A DNA stretch of 64,000 bases from assembly GCF_011090185.1 (NCBI RefSeq), contig NZ_JAAFGS010000004.1, positions 434,001 through 498,000 on the forward strand, written 5' to 3'. Below the pieces are notes generated by a model, which did not search any database, was not told where the DNA came from, and saw only the letters and a list, made by a program, of their open reading frames with translations. How positions within the stretch are numbered: position 1 is the stretch's first letter; each line of letters begins with the position of its first letter. The position numbers and the translations under genes were made by a program. The stretch comes from Saccharibacillus alkalitolerans. Its GTDB lineage: Bacteria; Bacillota; Bacilli; Paenibacillales; Paenibacillaceae. This document shows positions 24,474 through 32,778 of this stretch, piece after piece.

Positions 24474-25310
24474 ATGCCGAACACGTCCGAAGCCAAGGCG
24501 CGCACGACAAATCCGAGCGACGACGAACCCTGCTTCTGCGGAAGCGGACGCAAGCTGCGCAGCTGCCACAAGACCGCCTCGCCGGACAGCCGGGCCGCTC
24601 ATATGACCCGTCTCTACCGCGAAGTCGAACGCACGATCGAGAGCTACCGCGCGGACAGCCCCAAGCAGCCGCCCTGCCGCGAAGGCTGCGGCGCGTGCTG
24701 TTCGGATTATTTCCCCGTTTCCCAGGTGGAGTTCGAGCTGCTGCTCGTCTACATGGAGCGGCATTGGAGCAGGGCCGAGATCGAGGAAGCCTTCGACCGG
24801 GCGGAAGAAAATCTGCTCCTGCTCGAACGCGAAAACCCGCAGATGCACGCCTCGCTGACGCATCCGGTCGACCGCAAAGGCGAGCTGGACGCGGTGCGGC
24901 ATCATGCGGGACGCAACAGCTTTCCCTGCCCGCTGCTCGACCGCGAGAAAGGACGCTGCCGAGTCTATCCGGCGCGGCCGTTCCTCTGCCGGACGCACGG
25001 CAGCTCGCATACGTTTTACGGATCGTGGCGCGAGCGGCTGCAGCCGGAGCGGGTCTGCGAGCATATCGACGGAGGCCGCTCGCATCGCAAAATAACGCCG
25101 AACGTCGCCGATCTGTGGCCGCTCTACGAAGAGCTTGCCGACGTGCGGGTCGGAGCGCGGCGCCGCCTGCTGCGCCAGTACCCGATTTTTTACTGGCTCG
25201 TCCTGTACGGCCGGCACGGCAGCGGCCGGACCGCCGAGCTCGGCAGCCGCGACAACTTCGACCTGCCGTTGTCCGAGCACAACGCGAGAATGGCAGCGCA
25301 CGGAGAGTAA
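24474..25310 (+). CDS. SEC-C motif and YkgJ-type cysteine cluster protein
   Basis: This 278-residue protein begins with a SEC-C zinc motif (PCFCGSGRKLRSCH, near residues 19-32), also found at the SecA C-terminus. It continues with a YkgJ cluster: CREGCGACCSDYFPVS near residues 68-83, FPCPLLDREKGRCRVYPARPFLCRTHG near residues 146-172 and a further Cys in RVCEHI. YkgJ proteins probably bind zinc or an iron-sulfur cluster; no function is established. The fusion of both metal motifs is recurrent in Firmicutes. It is monocistronic and ends at a bidirectional terminator. Confidence 0.85.
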   Translation: MPNTSEAKARTTNPSDDEPCFCGSGRKLRSCHKTASPDSRAAHMTRLYREVERTIESYRADSPKQPPCREGCGACCSDYFPVSQVEFELLLVYMERHWSRAEIEEAFDRAEENLLLLERENPQMHASLTHPVDRKGELDAVRHHAGRNSFPCPLLDREKGRCRVYPARPFLCRTHGSSHTFYGSWRERLQPERVCEHIDGGRSHRKITPNVADLWPLYEELADVRVGARRRLLRQYPIFYWLVLYGRHGSGRTAELGSRDNFDLPLSEHNARMAAHGE

Positions 25311-25347
25311 AGTAAGGCAATCGGGGAAACGCCAGATTCCGCCCGAC

Positions 25348-25396
25348 AAAAAAAGGACCGTCCCTTCCATCTGCCCGATGGGGGAACGATCCTTTT
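25348..25396. terminator. Bidirectional terminator
   Basis: The arms AAAAGGACCGTCCC and GGGGAACGATCCTTTT pair with a few mismatches and have A- and T-runs outside. It lies between the YkgJ gene and the convergent DUF3934 gene. Confidence 0.7.
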
Positions 25397-25463
25397 TGGC
25401 ATGCCGATCCTTGGCGAAGCGGCGCCTCGCTGTATCTGCACCGGCCGCAGCCGGACGATCCGC

Positions 25464-25625
25464 TTATTCGCTGTCCGAACCCGTAGTTCCGGATTTCGTT
25501 TCTTCCGCCTCGCCCTTGCTCTTGTACGGCTTGGGCGCGCTCTTCTTGCGGTTCTCCGCCTTCTGCCAGCGGTTCCAACCCTTCTTGCCCGTTCCTCGGC
25601 CCGTGCCGCCTTTCTTGCTTGCCAT
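25464..25625 (-). CDS. DUF3934 small basic protein
   Basis: This 53-residue protein begins MASKKGGTGRGTGKKGWNRW and continues with a Lys-rich, then Ser/Glu/Thr-rich tail. The Gly/Lys start followed by GWNRW is characteristic of the small DUF3934 family of Bacillales. A role in nucleic-acid binding is plausible from its charge but unproven. The ATG at 25625 is chosen by that conserved start; the upstream extension to 25742 is not conserved. Confidence 0.75.
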   Translation of the reverse strand: MASKKGGTGRGTGKKGWNRWQKAENRKKSAPKPYKSKGEAEETKSGTTGSDSE

Positions 25626-25811
25626 CGATTTGTTCGCCTCGCTTTCGCGTCCCCGCCTCCAGCGCGGCGTGGCCGCTTCCGGATGCGAATGAACGTCTGT
25701 CGTCCTATCGTACGTCAGAGACGGCCAAGACACAAGAAGCAATCCGTTTCCTTCGCCGGCTGCACGGCTCCTTCCCCCGCTGCCCGGAGCTTTCCCGTCA
25801 GGCGCAATCCG

Positions 25812-26843
25812 CTAGCTCCCCGCCGGAAACAAAGCGTCGTAAGCCGGGCACGGCAGGTTCTCCAGGAACTCCGCCAGCGCCTTCGGCCGATTCGCGTAAA
25901 TGCTCTTCAAATCCGTACCCTCGTACACGTTCCCGATCACTTCCGGCCGGCACAGTTCGCAGATCAGAATATCGCCGTTGCCGTGAAGATGAAGCTGCTT
26001 TTTGCCGTCGACGCAGTTGGAAAAATAGACGCCCGGCTCTTCCTTGAAGCCCAGTTCGTCCATGAACCGATCCATGCACGTCAGGTACAGCTCGGTGTCC
26101 GGCCGGCGGTTCGCGATCAGTTCGTTCACCGAACGCACCAGCGCTTCGCGCGACGCGACGGCGTTCCAGCCCGGACGATCCGCATGATCCATGACGATGC
26201 TGTTCTGAATTTCGTGAATGCGCACGCCGAGATCATGCACCATGGCGCTGATCGCCGGCATGTTCTCCTGGGTCGGCCCGAAGAGCAGCGTCTCCAGCAC
26301 CGTCTCCAACCCTTCGCTGACGCATAAACGGATGTTCTCGACCACTTTGTCATATACTCTCGGGTCCATCCCGTAGTAAGCGCCGAACGACTCGGCATCG
26401 GTAAAGTTGAACGACAGGTGGATATTGGACAGCCCCGCCTCCTTCAGGCGAAGAATCCGTTCGCGGCTCAGCAGGCTCCCGTTCGTGTTGAGCTGCGTGG
26501 CCAGACCGTTCTCCGTGCAGTAGGCGACGATCTTCACGCAGTCCTCGAAGCGCAGCGTGACCTCGCCGCCCGATAGCCGGACCCGCTTGAGCGTCGGAAT
26601 GTCCCGAATCAGCCGGATGACTTCCTCCGCGCCGATCTTCGAGCCGTCGTCCCGGCGGTACGCGCAGCAGTAATCGCATTTGAAATTGCAATTGGACGTC
26701 ACGCCGACCTCCAATCCTTCGAGTTCGTACACGCCCGGCGTCTCCAGTTCGAGCGCCTTGTATTTGTTTTCGACCGTCAATGCTTTCAACCTCTTCCGCC
26801 CCGAATTTCCCATGCCTCCGTGCGGCACGGAATCCTTCGCCAT
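25812..26843 (-). CDS. Radical SAM protein with C-terminal Cys region
   Basis: This 343-residue enzyme carries the radical SAM cluster motif CNFKCDYC near residues 53-60, the GGE block (RLSGGEVTLRF) and NTNGSLL. C-terminal cysteines (YFSNC, ILICELC and PCPAYD) suggest a second SPASM-like cluster. It resembles MoaA/PqqE-type enzymes, but no substrate gene such as a small RiPP precursor was recognised nearby. The start is uncertain: ATG 26843 overlaps a TATAAT-like element, and a TTG at 26780 follows AGAGG and would give 322 residues. It is probably transcribed with the diguanylate cyclase gene upstream, 48 bp away. Confidence 0.8.
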   Translation of the reverse strand: MAKDSVPHGGMGNSGRKRLKALTVENKYKALELETPGVYELEGLEVGVTSNCNFKCDYCCAYRRDDGSKIGAEEVIRLIRDIPTLKRVRLSGGEVTLRFEDCVKIVAYCTENGLATQLNTNGSLLSRERILRLKEAGLSNIHLSFNFTDAESFGAYYGMDPRVYDKVVENIRLCVSEGLETVLETLLFGPTQENMPAISAMVHDLGVRIHEIQNSIVMDHADRPGWNAVASREALVRSVNELIANRRPDTELYLTCMDRFMDELGFKEEPGVYFSNCVDGKKQLHLHGNGDILICELCRPEVIGNVYEGTDLKSIYANRPKALAEFLENLPCPAYDALFPAGS

Positions 26844-26891
26844 TATAACGAAGGCGGCTTCGGTTCCGGTATGACAAAGCTAACGTCCCGT

Positions 26892-28463
26892 TCATTCGGC
26901 TTCCCGCCGCTCGGATTCCCGGTACAAGCACACCCGGTTCCTTCCGAGCTGCTTGGCTTCGTACAGCGCATGGTCGGCCCGGCGCATCAGCGTCTGCATG
27001 GACAGCGCCTCGCTGCCGCGTTCCGGCTCCACGTTCGACACGCCGAAGCTGGACGTCACCCTGACCACCCGCTCTTCCACGAAAATTTCAAGCTTTTCGA
27101 CGGCCGCCCGAATCCGCTCGGCATACGCATAGGCGTCCCGAGGTCCGGTGTCCGGCAGGCACAGCACGAATTCGTCGCCGCCGTAGCGGCCCGCGATGCC
27201 CCGGCCGTCCAGCACGCCGCGAATAACGGCCGCCACTTCCGTAAGAACCCGGTCTCCGGCCTCATGCCCGAACGTGTCGTTGACCCGCTTGAAATGATCC
27301 ACGTCGAACATGATGACCGACACGCCGGGCCCGCCTTCGGCCTGCCGCCCAAGCGCCCGCTCCGAATTTTCGATCAGCGCTTTTTTGTTCAGCAGTTCCG
27401 TCAGGCCGTCCGTGTTCGCCAGCTTTTTCAACTCCTGTTCCAGCATGACCCGCTCCGTAATGTGCACGAACGTCACGATGCTGCCCGATCGGCGCCCGTA
27501 CCGGTCCTGGATCGGCGAAAAGCGGACATGCACGTACAGCGGCCCCGCCGCTTCAAGCTTCAAGTCGCATTCGCGGCCGTGCCCGATGCATTCCGCGATC
27601 TCCGGGTGGTCGGCCAGCACTTCCGCCGCCGCATCTCCGATGCTCCTCTTGGTCAGACCGGGCGCCAATTCGAGCATGGCCCGGTTATAATCGACGACGA
27701 CGTCGCGTTCGTTCAGAACGAGCACCCCGTCGCCCATGCTCTCGAATACGATATCCCTCGCGATCGGCGCCACGTTGAACATGCGGAACCGAAAGACGGC
27801 CATGCTGTGAAAAACGAAAGAGACGCTGATAAAAACGGGCCCCAGGTCAATCCCGTAGGGACTCGTCCCGGCCAAATAATACAGGTTGCCGACGATCGGC
27901 ACGAGCAGCCCCGCCGTCATGGCCGTCATCTGAAGACGGAAGCGACGGCGGGCCCGGCGCATCCGCAGCAGCAGCACGGTCATGGACAGCACGAAACAGC
28001 CGTACAAGAAGAGAGTATGCACCATGTACCAGGGGCCGCGTCCCAGTTCGACTATCGGGAAATCGAGCCCCGGCCGAAGTCCGACCGACGTGTAGTACAA
28101 ATGATGCCAGTCGTTCGTATGCTGGAGTACGAAGGTCAGCGCCGGAATGACGAATAGAGCCCTTTTTTTCCACGGACCGAGGGCGACTCCCGCATACTCC
28201 AGGCACATAAGCAGCGTAAAGACCGGCAGAAACGGCAGGGAAAAGTATTCGATGCCGATCCAGAACTTGATCTGCTCAAGATCGTCGCTTGTCAGTTCGA
28301 GCGCGTAGCCGAAAGACAGAACGGAAGCCATCAATGCAGCAAGCACGTAATAAGTGCCTCCCGGCGCATTGCGAAAACGGATCAGCGCATAAACCGCAAG
28401 AAAAAGGCTGAGGGCGCCTCCCATGAGAATGATTGCTACGTATACGAGTAATTGCTGCGCCAT
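26892..28463 (-). CDS. 7TM-type membrane sensor, PAS and GGDEF diguanylate cyclase
   Basis: This 523-residue protein starts with seven hydrophobic helices (residues about 5-225) resembling the histidine-kinase-type 7TM sensor module (FWIGIEYFSLPFLPV, HTNDWHHLYY). A PAS domain follows (about 235-345), then a GGDEF domain with intact YGGDEF near residue 427. No RxxD inhibitory site is seen. It should synthesise cyclic di-GMP in response to a membrane signal. The start at ATG 28463 follows GGAGCAGGTGAAG; ATG 28478 and the longer frame are alternatives. Together with the enzymes at 5018-6421 and 13546-16221 it makes three cyclic di-GMP genes in this window. Confidence 0.87.
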   Translation of the reverse strand: MAQQLLVYVAIILMGGALSLFLAVYALIRFRNAPGGTYYVLAALMASVLSFGYALELTSDDLEQIKFWIGIEYFSLPFLPVFTLLMCLEYAGVALGPWKKRALFVIPALTFVLQHTNDWHHLYYTSVGLRPGLDFPIVELGRGPWYMVHTLFLYGCFVLSMTVLLLRMRRARRRFRLQMTAMTAGLLVPIVGNLYYLAGTSPYGIDLGPVFISVSFVFHSMAVFRFRMFNVAPIARDIVFESMGDGVLVLNERDVVVDYNRAMLELAPGLTKRSIGDAAAEVLADHPEIAECIGHGRECDLKLEAAGPLYVHVRFSPIQDRYGRRSGSIVTFVHITERVMLEQELKKLANTDGLTELLNKKALIENSERALGRQAEGGPGVSVIMFDVDHFKRVNDTFGHEAGDRVLTEVAAVIRGVLDGRGIAGRYGGDEFVLCLPDTGPRDAYAYAERIRAAVEKLEIFVEERVVRVTSSFGVSNVEPERGSEALSMQTLMRRADHALYEAKQLGRNRVCLYRESERREAE

Positions 28464-28654
28464 CTTCACCTGCTCCATCCGGGATTGTAAAAGCGATTTT
28501 AGCGTAACGGCCAACTTGCGTCGTCGGACGCGTTCCGTACGGGTTCGTCGCGATCGTGCCTATTGAGCGTTTCCTCTATTATATAGCAGTTCAGCTTATA
28601 AAACCCAACCATTAAATGGATAATTTTTGTTCTTTCGGCGGCGAAGTCCAGACG

Positions 28655-28682
28655 AAAAAAAGTCCCGTCCATAGGACGGGAC
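28655..28682 (-). terminator. Intrinsic terminator after the epimerase gene
   Basis: On the minus strand a perfect stem GTCCCGTCC/GGACGGGAC with a 3-nt loop is followed by seven T. It lies about 20 bp after the stop at 28701. Confidence 0.9.
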
Positions 28683-28700
28683 GGCCGAAAATGTCGTCGC

Positions 28701-29717
28701 TCAGCTCCGGATTTCCGCGATGGCCCGGTCCAACGCCGCAGCGACTTTATCGCACCAGGCGTCGAATTCCGGATCTTCCTGCTGCGCTTCCGAATGCTCC
28801 AGCATGAAGCGAACCGCTTCGCGCAGCCCCTGGTCGGCTCTCGTCGTCGCGACGAATTCCGGCACGAGGCGCTTCAGCTTGGCATTGTCGAACACGACCG
28901 TGTTCGCCTTGTCGCCGAGCAGGCTGCCGCGGTAATCTTCGTCGCTGCACGCGTCCAGGAAGATCGAAGGCACATGCAGGAAGTTCGGCTTGACGCCGAG
29001 CTCCGACGCGATGATTTCGTGGATTTGGTTCCAGGTCACCGATTCGTCCGACGTGATATGCACCGAATCGCCGGTCGCGTGGATATTGCCCATCAGTCCG
29101 GCGAAGCCTTTGGCAAAATCCCGGCTGTGCGTCACCGTCCAGAGCGACGTGCCGTCGCCGTGGATAATGATCGGTTTGCCCTCCCGCATCCGCTTCAGCA
29201 CCTGCCACGGCCCCCGGCTTCCGTGCACGCCGACCGGTACCGACCGCTCGCTGTACGTATGGCTCGGCCGCACGATCGTGACCGGGAAGCCCTGCTCGCG
29301 GTACTGCTTCATGAGGTAGTCTTCGCAGGCGATCTTGTTGCGGGAATATTCCCAGAACGGATTCGCCAGCGGCGTGCCTTCCGTAATGCGGTAATCCGAC
29401 GGCGGCGACTGGTAAGCCGAAGCCGAGCTGATGAAGATGTACTGCTTCGTTTTATCCTTGAACAGCCGGTAATCCCGCTCCACATGCTCCGGCACGAAGG
29501 CGATAAAGTCCGCGACCACGTCGAATTCCAGGTCCGCGATCAGCTCCGTCACCTTCGCTTCGTCGCCGATATCCCCTTTTAAAATCTTCGCTCCTTCCGG
29601 CAGTCCGTCGTTGCGGTTGCCCCGGTTGAGCAGATACAATTCATGCCCCTGTTCCAGCAAAAGCTTCGTGATCTCCGTGCTGATGGTGCCCGTTCCCCCG
29701 ATAAACAGCGCTTTCAT
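28701..29717 (-). CDS. NAD-dependent epimerase/dehydratase family protein
   Basis: This 338-residue extended SDR has an N-terminal MKALFIGGTGTISTEI Rossmann motif. The active-site region has SSASAYQSPP and, downstream, EYSRNKIACEDYL (Tyr-x-x-x-Lys). The family includes nucleotide-sugar epimerases and NmrA-like isoflavone reductase relatives; the substrate cannot be named. The late motifs PSHTYSER and HGDGTSLWTVTHSRDFAKGF fit the nucleotide-sugar dehydratase group. It is monocistronic. Confidence 0.88.
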   Translation of the reverse strand: MKALFIGGTGTISTEITKLLLEQGHELYLLNRGNRNDGLPEGAKILKGDIGDEAKVTELIADLEFDVVADFIAFVPEHVERDYRLFKDKTKQYIFISSASAYQSPPSDYRITEGTPLANPFWEYSRNKIACEDYLMKQYREQGFPVTIVRPSHTYSERSVPVGVHGSRGPWQVLKRMREGKPIIIHGDGTSLWTVTHSRDFAKGFAGLMGNIHATGDSVHITSDESVTWNQIHEIIASELGVKPNFLHVPSIFLDACSDEDYRGSLLGDKANTVVFDNAKLKRLVPEFVATTRADQGLREAVRFMLEHSEAQQEDPEFDAWCDKVAAALDRAIAEIRS

Positions 29718-29967
29718 AAAATTCGCCTCCGTTTACGTTTCAGATGAACATGCCGCCTTGCCTCGCTTTACGGGCTTTACGATAGCATTTTCGAAAGAGG
29801 AATACAAATTCCGGAAAGCCGTTTTCCGCGCGGACGTCGTGGGCTTTTCATGCCGAGCTCCCTAACTAACAAAAATTTCCACAACATTTTCCGAAGCCTG
29901 GTTCAAGGGGTCTATTTATCTTTAAAGTTAAACGACAGTCATTCCACGAAAAAAAGGAGACTCATCC

Positions 29968-31146
29968 ATGAAAAAGCCGCTTCGCCCTCTCTTTTTGCTC
30001 ATGCTCTGCCTTGTCCTGACGGCCCTTCCTGCAACCGCTTTCGGCGCATCGGCGCCCACGACCAAGACTCCGGCCGCCGACCTGCGCACGACGATGGCGA
30101 AAGTCCACGGAGAACACGCTTATTACACCGTCATTGCCATGCAAAAAAGATTCGACAAAGCGCCTGACGCGGGCGAAGCGATGAATACCCTGAACGCCAA
30201 TTCGAACACGGTCGCCATGATGGTTTCCGACCTGTACGGAAAAAGCGCCGCCCAGACGTTCCGCAGCGGATGGGACGCCCATATCGCCCTGCTGATGGAT
30301 TACGTCGACGCGACCGCCGCGAAGAACGACGCCGCACGCAAAAAAGCCACGGCCGCGCTGAGAGCGAACGCCGCCGGCATGGCGACCGTACTGAACAATC
30401 TTAATCCCAAGCTCGACCGCAAGACGCTGGAAAAAAATCTGCTCGTGCACGAACAGTATCTGCTGCAGTCGTTCGACGGTTACGCCGCCGGCAAATACGG
30501 AACCGCTTATGCGGCCGCGCATAACGCTTACGCGCGCACCGCGAAGATCGGCGCCATGATGGCGACCTCGATCGTCAAGCAATTCCCGGCGAGATTCGAC
30601 GGCACGACGACGCAGACGGACGCCGCTTATCTGCGTCAGCAGATGGGACAAGGTCTCGGCGAGCATACGATCTTGTCGATTCTCGTCCTGCAGAAAGCTC
30701 ATGACAAAGCGCCGGATTATCCTAACGCCAAAGCCGCCCTGGACAAAAACACGGCCGCGCTGACCGCCACGCACCGCAGCCTGTTCGGCGCCGGAGCCGC
30801 CAAGACGTTCAATCAGCAGTGGAACCGCCATATCGCCGATTATCAAGCCTACCTGCGGGCGACGCTGGCGGGCAACGAGGCGGGACGCAAAGCCGCGAAA
30901 GCCGATCTGGCCGACTTCGTCGCCAAGCTGACCGCGTTCCAGGTGAACCGCCTGCCGCTGGACAAAACGATGACGTACCAAGCCAACGCCATGCACGGCG
31001 CCCACGTCATTACGGCGATCGACTCGTATCATAACGGCAATTACTCCAAGACTTACCACGCGCTGCGCATCGGCTACAACCATATGTGGATGACGGGCAA
31101 CGACCTGTCGGAAGCGGTCGTGAAGAAGATGCCGGGGAGATTCTAA
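29968..31146 (+). CDS. Secreted protein with two His-containing helical repeats, function unknown
   Basis: This 392-residue protein has a signal peptide (MKKPLRPLF, hydrophobic core, PATAFGA; cleavage near residue 26). The mature part is an internal duplication: residues about 39-212 and 221-392 align. Shared elements are GEH near the start of each, QK-x2-DKAPD, W-x2-HIA, a mid-repeat Leu-rich helix and a late His/Tyr block (AAHNAYART; ALRIGYNHMWMTG). The conserved His residues in all-helical repeats suggest metal or heme binding, but no known motif is evident. Similar Paenibacillus proteins have vague names. AAAGGAGAC precedes the ATG. Confidence 0.75.
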   Translation: MKKPLRPLFLLMLCLVLTALPATAFGASAPTTKTPAADLRTTMAKVHGEHAYYTVIAMQKRFDKAPDAGEAMNTLNANSNTVAMMVSDLYGKSAAQTFRSGWDAHIALLMDYVDATAAKNDAARKKATAALRANAAGMATVLNNLNPKLDRKTLEKNLLVHEQYLLQSFDGYAAGKYGTAYAAAHNAYARTAKIGAMMATSIVKQFPARFDGTTTQTDAAYLRQQMGQGLGEHTILSILVLQKAHDKAPDYPNAKAALDKNTAALTATHRSLFGAGAAKTFNQQWNRHIADYQAYLRATLAGNEAGRKAAKADLADFVAKLTAFQVNRLPLDKTMTYQANAMHGAHVITAIDSYHNGNYSKTYHALRIGYNHMWMTGNDLSEAVVKKMPGRF

Positions 31147-31149
31147 AAG

Positions 31150-31290
31150 GCTAGGAAGAGCTTCGGGAAGCTTCCGTTCCGACCGCTGTCGAAACCGGGA
31201 AGCTTGAATGAGACCGAGTAGGAGGCTTCCCGGTTTCAAAGGCGAACGCTGACGCTTCCGCACAGAACTCCCCTACGCTCTGCGAGCCTG
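31150..31290 (+). repeat. Diverged member (copy C) of the foldback element family
   Basis: The core has GAAACCGGGAAGC and GCTTCCCGGTTTC arms followed by AAAGGCGAACGCTGACG, matching the central hairpin and adjacent motif of copies A and B in the same orientation. GTTCCGACCGCTGTCG on the left also matches copy A. The outer arms are poorly conserved and no duplicated terminator is visible. Confidence 0.5.
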
Positions 31291-31313
31291 TTTAGGGCTT
31301 AGAATAAAGATGA

Positions 31314-31348
31314 AAAAAGGAACGGCCATGCGGCCGTTCTCTTTTTTC
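31314..31348. terminator. Bidirectional terminator
   Basis: A perfect stem GAACGGCC/GGCCGTTC with a small loop is flanked by six A and six T. It serves the secreted-protein gene and the convergent oxidoreductase gene. Confidence 0.9.
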
Positions 31349-31368
31349 GCGTGTCGAAAGTTCGGACT

Positions 31369-31956
31369 CTATGCCGCAACCGCTCGGAAATAACGATAAA
31401 TCTTATCCAGCTTCCGCTCATGCTTGCCTTTCGGGCTCTCCATATTGCCGAACTCGAAGAACTTCACCTTCTGGATGCCGACGTAATTGAACAGCGCCTT
31501 GCGCATCAGAATTCGGTGGGCGTTCCCCAGCCAGTACTGCAAATATCCGGTCGGCCCTTTCATGACGGAGATGCAGACGACCGATCTGCCCTTCAGCAGT
31601 CCTTCAGGCAGCATGCCCCCCTTGTCGCGGTACGCGAAGTTCGAAGCGAACATCCGGTCGATGAAGCCCATCAGCATGGCCGGCGGGCGTCCCCACCAGA
31701 TCGGATACACGAACACGATCTTATCCGCCCACAGCAGCAGTTCCCGGTGACGCGAAAGCTGAGGATCGGCATGCATATCGCGTCTTCTTTTTTTCTCGTT
31801 GAACACCAGCACCGGGTCGAAACCTTCTTCGTACAGGTCCAGCACGCGCGTTTCCGTTACGTTCTCGTTCTCTTCGCTTCCCCGCAGCACCTCGCGCAGG
31901 AATGCATGGCTCAGACTTTGGTGATTGGGATGGACGTAAATCGCCAGCATGTTCAT
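31369..31956 (-). CDS. NAD(P)H-dependent oxidoreductase, flavodoxin-like fold
   Basis: This 195-residue protein belongs to the NQO1/MdaB/Kef-ancillary flavoprotein group: MNMLAIYVHPNHQSLSHAF at the N-terminus and VYPIWWGRPPAMLMGFIDRMF near residues 83-103 are diagnostic. It probably reduces quinones or electrophiles with bound FMN/FAD. AGGGAGG precedes the ATG. It diverges from a MarR regulator across a 122-bp region with two related inverted sites, the usual arrangement for an electrophile-inducible oxidoreductase. Confidence 0.9.
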   Translation of the reverse strand: MNMLAIYVHPNHQSLSHAFLREVLRGSEENENVTETRVLDLYEEGFDPVLVFNEKKRRRDMHADPQLSRHRELLLWADKIVFVYPIWWGRPPAMLMGFIDRMFASNFAYRDKGGMLPEGLLKGRSVVCISVMKGPTGYLQYWLGNAHRILMRKALFNYVGIQKVKFFEFGNMESPKGKHERKLDKIYRYFRAVAA

Positions 31957-31975
31957 TCGAGCAGCCTCCCTTTAG

Positions 31976-32030
31976 TTGTCATTTGATAACAAAAAGGTAG
32001 CACAGCTTTTATATAGTTGTCAAATGATAA
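31976..32030. promoter_or_regulatory. Paired MarR-type operators in the divergent promoter region
   Basis: TTGTCATTTGATAA at 31976-31989 and TTGTCAAATGATAA at 32017-32030 differ only in the central A/T bases. Their arms TTGTCA/TGATAA form an imperfect palindrome. One is next to the oxidoreductase start and one next to the MarR start, so a single repressor could control both. Confidence 0.6.
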
Positions 32031-32078
32031 TTGTTTAAAGATAACTTTTTTGCTATGTTGAACGTAAGAGGTGAGAAT

Positions 32079-32507
32079 ATGAGCCACAGCGATTTATTTC
32101 AAAAAGTCGTCTCCTTCGCGTCCTCGGTGCATGAAGTGTCCCACGAGATGACCCGGGGCGTGAAGAACGAAGACGTGACGCCCGTCCAATATAAAATCCT
32201 GGAATATATGATGTTCAGCCAGCCGGTGACTCCGAGCCAGATTGCGGACTGCGTCGATCTTTCTCTGCCCAACACGAGCCGAGAGCTGCGCAAGCTGCTG
32301 GAAAAAGGATTATGCGAAAAGGCGGTCGACGACGCCGATCGGCGGCGCCAACTGTTCCGGTTGTCCGGGGACGGGCAGGCGATGCTGGACCGGATCTTCG
32401 CGCAGGCGCAGCAGGGATTCGAGCGGAAGATCGCGGGATTGTCGGGGGAAGAACTGAAAGAGATCGAACGGGCGCTGGCGCTTCTTCAGAAGAAAGTATT
32501 CAAATAA
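32079..32507 (+). CDS. MarR family transcriptional regulator
   Basis: This 142-residue winged-helix protein has a MarR core: VTPVQYKILEYMMFSQPVTPSQIADCVDLSLPNTSRELRKLLEKGL is the DNA-binding domain and VDDADRRRQLFRLS is the wing with its conserved DxRxxR-like segment. It likely represses itself and the divergent oxidoreductase through the paired sites upstream. The start at 32079 follows GAGGTGAGA; the longer frame from 32031 is not conserved. Confidence 0.88.
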   Translation: MSHSDLFQKVVSFASSVHEVSHEMTRGVKNEDVTPVQYKILEYMMFSQPVTPSQIADCVDLSLPNTSRELRKLLEKGLCEKAVDDADRRRQLFRLSGDGQAMLDRIFAQAQQGFERKIAGLSGEELKEIERALALLQKKVFK

Positions 32508-32518
32508 GCAAACCTGAA

Positions 32519-32558
32519 TGTCATATATATTTGACTTCGTTCCAGTGTCATATATAAT
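32519..32558 (+). promoter_or_regulatory. Promoter with direct repeats upstream of the XRE gene
   Basis: TTGACT (32531-32536), a 16-nt spacer and TATAAT (32553-32558) form a strong promoter. TGTCATATATA occurs twice, at 32519 and 32546 (27 bp apart). One copy overlaps the -10, consistent with autoregulation by the XRE protein. Confidence 0.55.
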
Positions 32559-32583
32559 GTACTTATAACAGCGGAGGCCCGTG

Positions 32584-32778
32584 ATGAACAAAGTGAGAGT
32601 ATACCGGGAAGCGGCCGGACTGACGCAGCTGCAGTTGGCCCGACAGGTCGAAGTGGCCCGGCAAACGATTAATCTGATCGAAAACGGCAAATGCAACCCT
32701 TCGCTCGATTTGTGCATCCGTTTGGCGAAAGCGCTCGGAACGGATCTCAATCGGTTATTTTGGGAGGATGACGCTTGA
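32584..32778 (+). CDS. Small XRE-type helix-turn-helix regulator
   Basis: This 64-residue protein is a lone Cro/C1 helix-turn-helix domain (VRVYREAAGLTQLQLARQVEVARQTINLIENGKCNPSLDLCIRLAKAL), similar to B. subtilis YgzD. GGAGG lies 7 nt before ATG 32584. In related loci such regulators precede a small membrane protein. Here the stop TGA overlaps the ATG of a 23-codon frame, so translation is coupled. Confidence 0.85.
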   Translation: MNKVRVYREAAGLTQLQLARQVEVARQTINLIENGKCNPSLDLCIRLAKALGTDLNRLFWEDDA

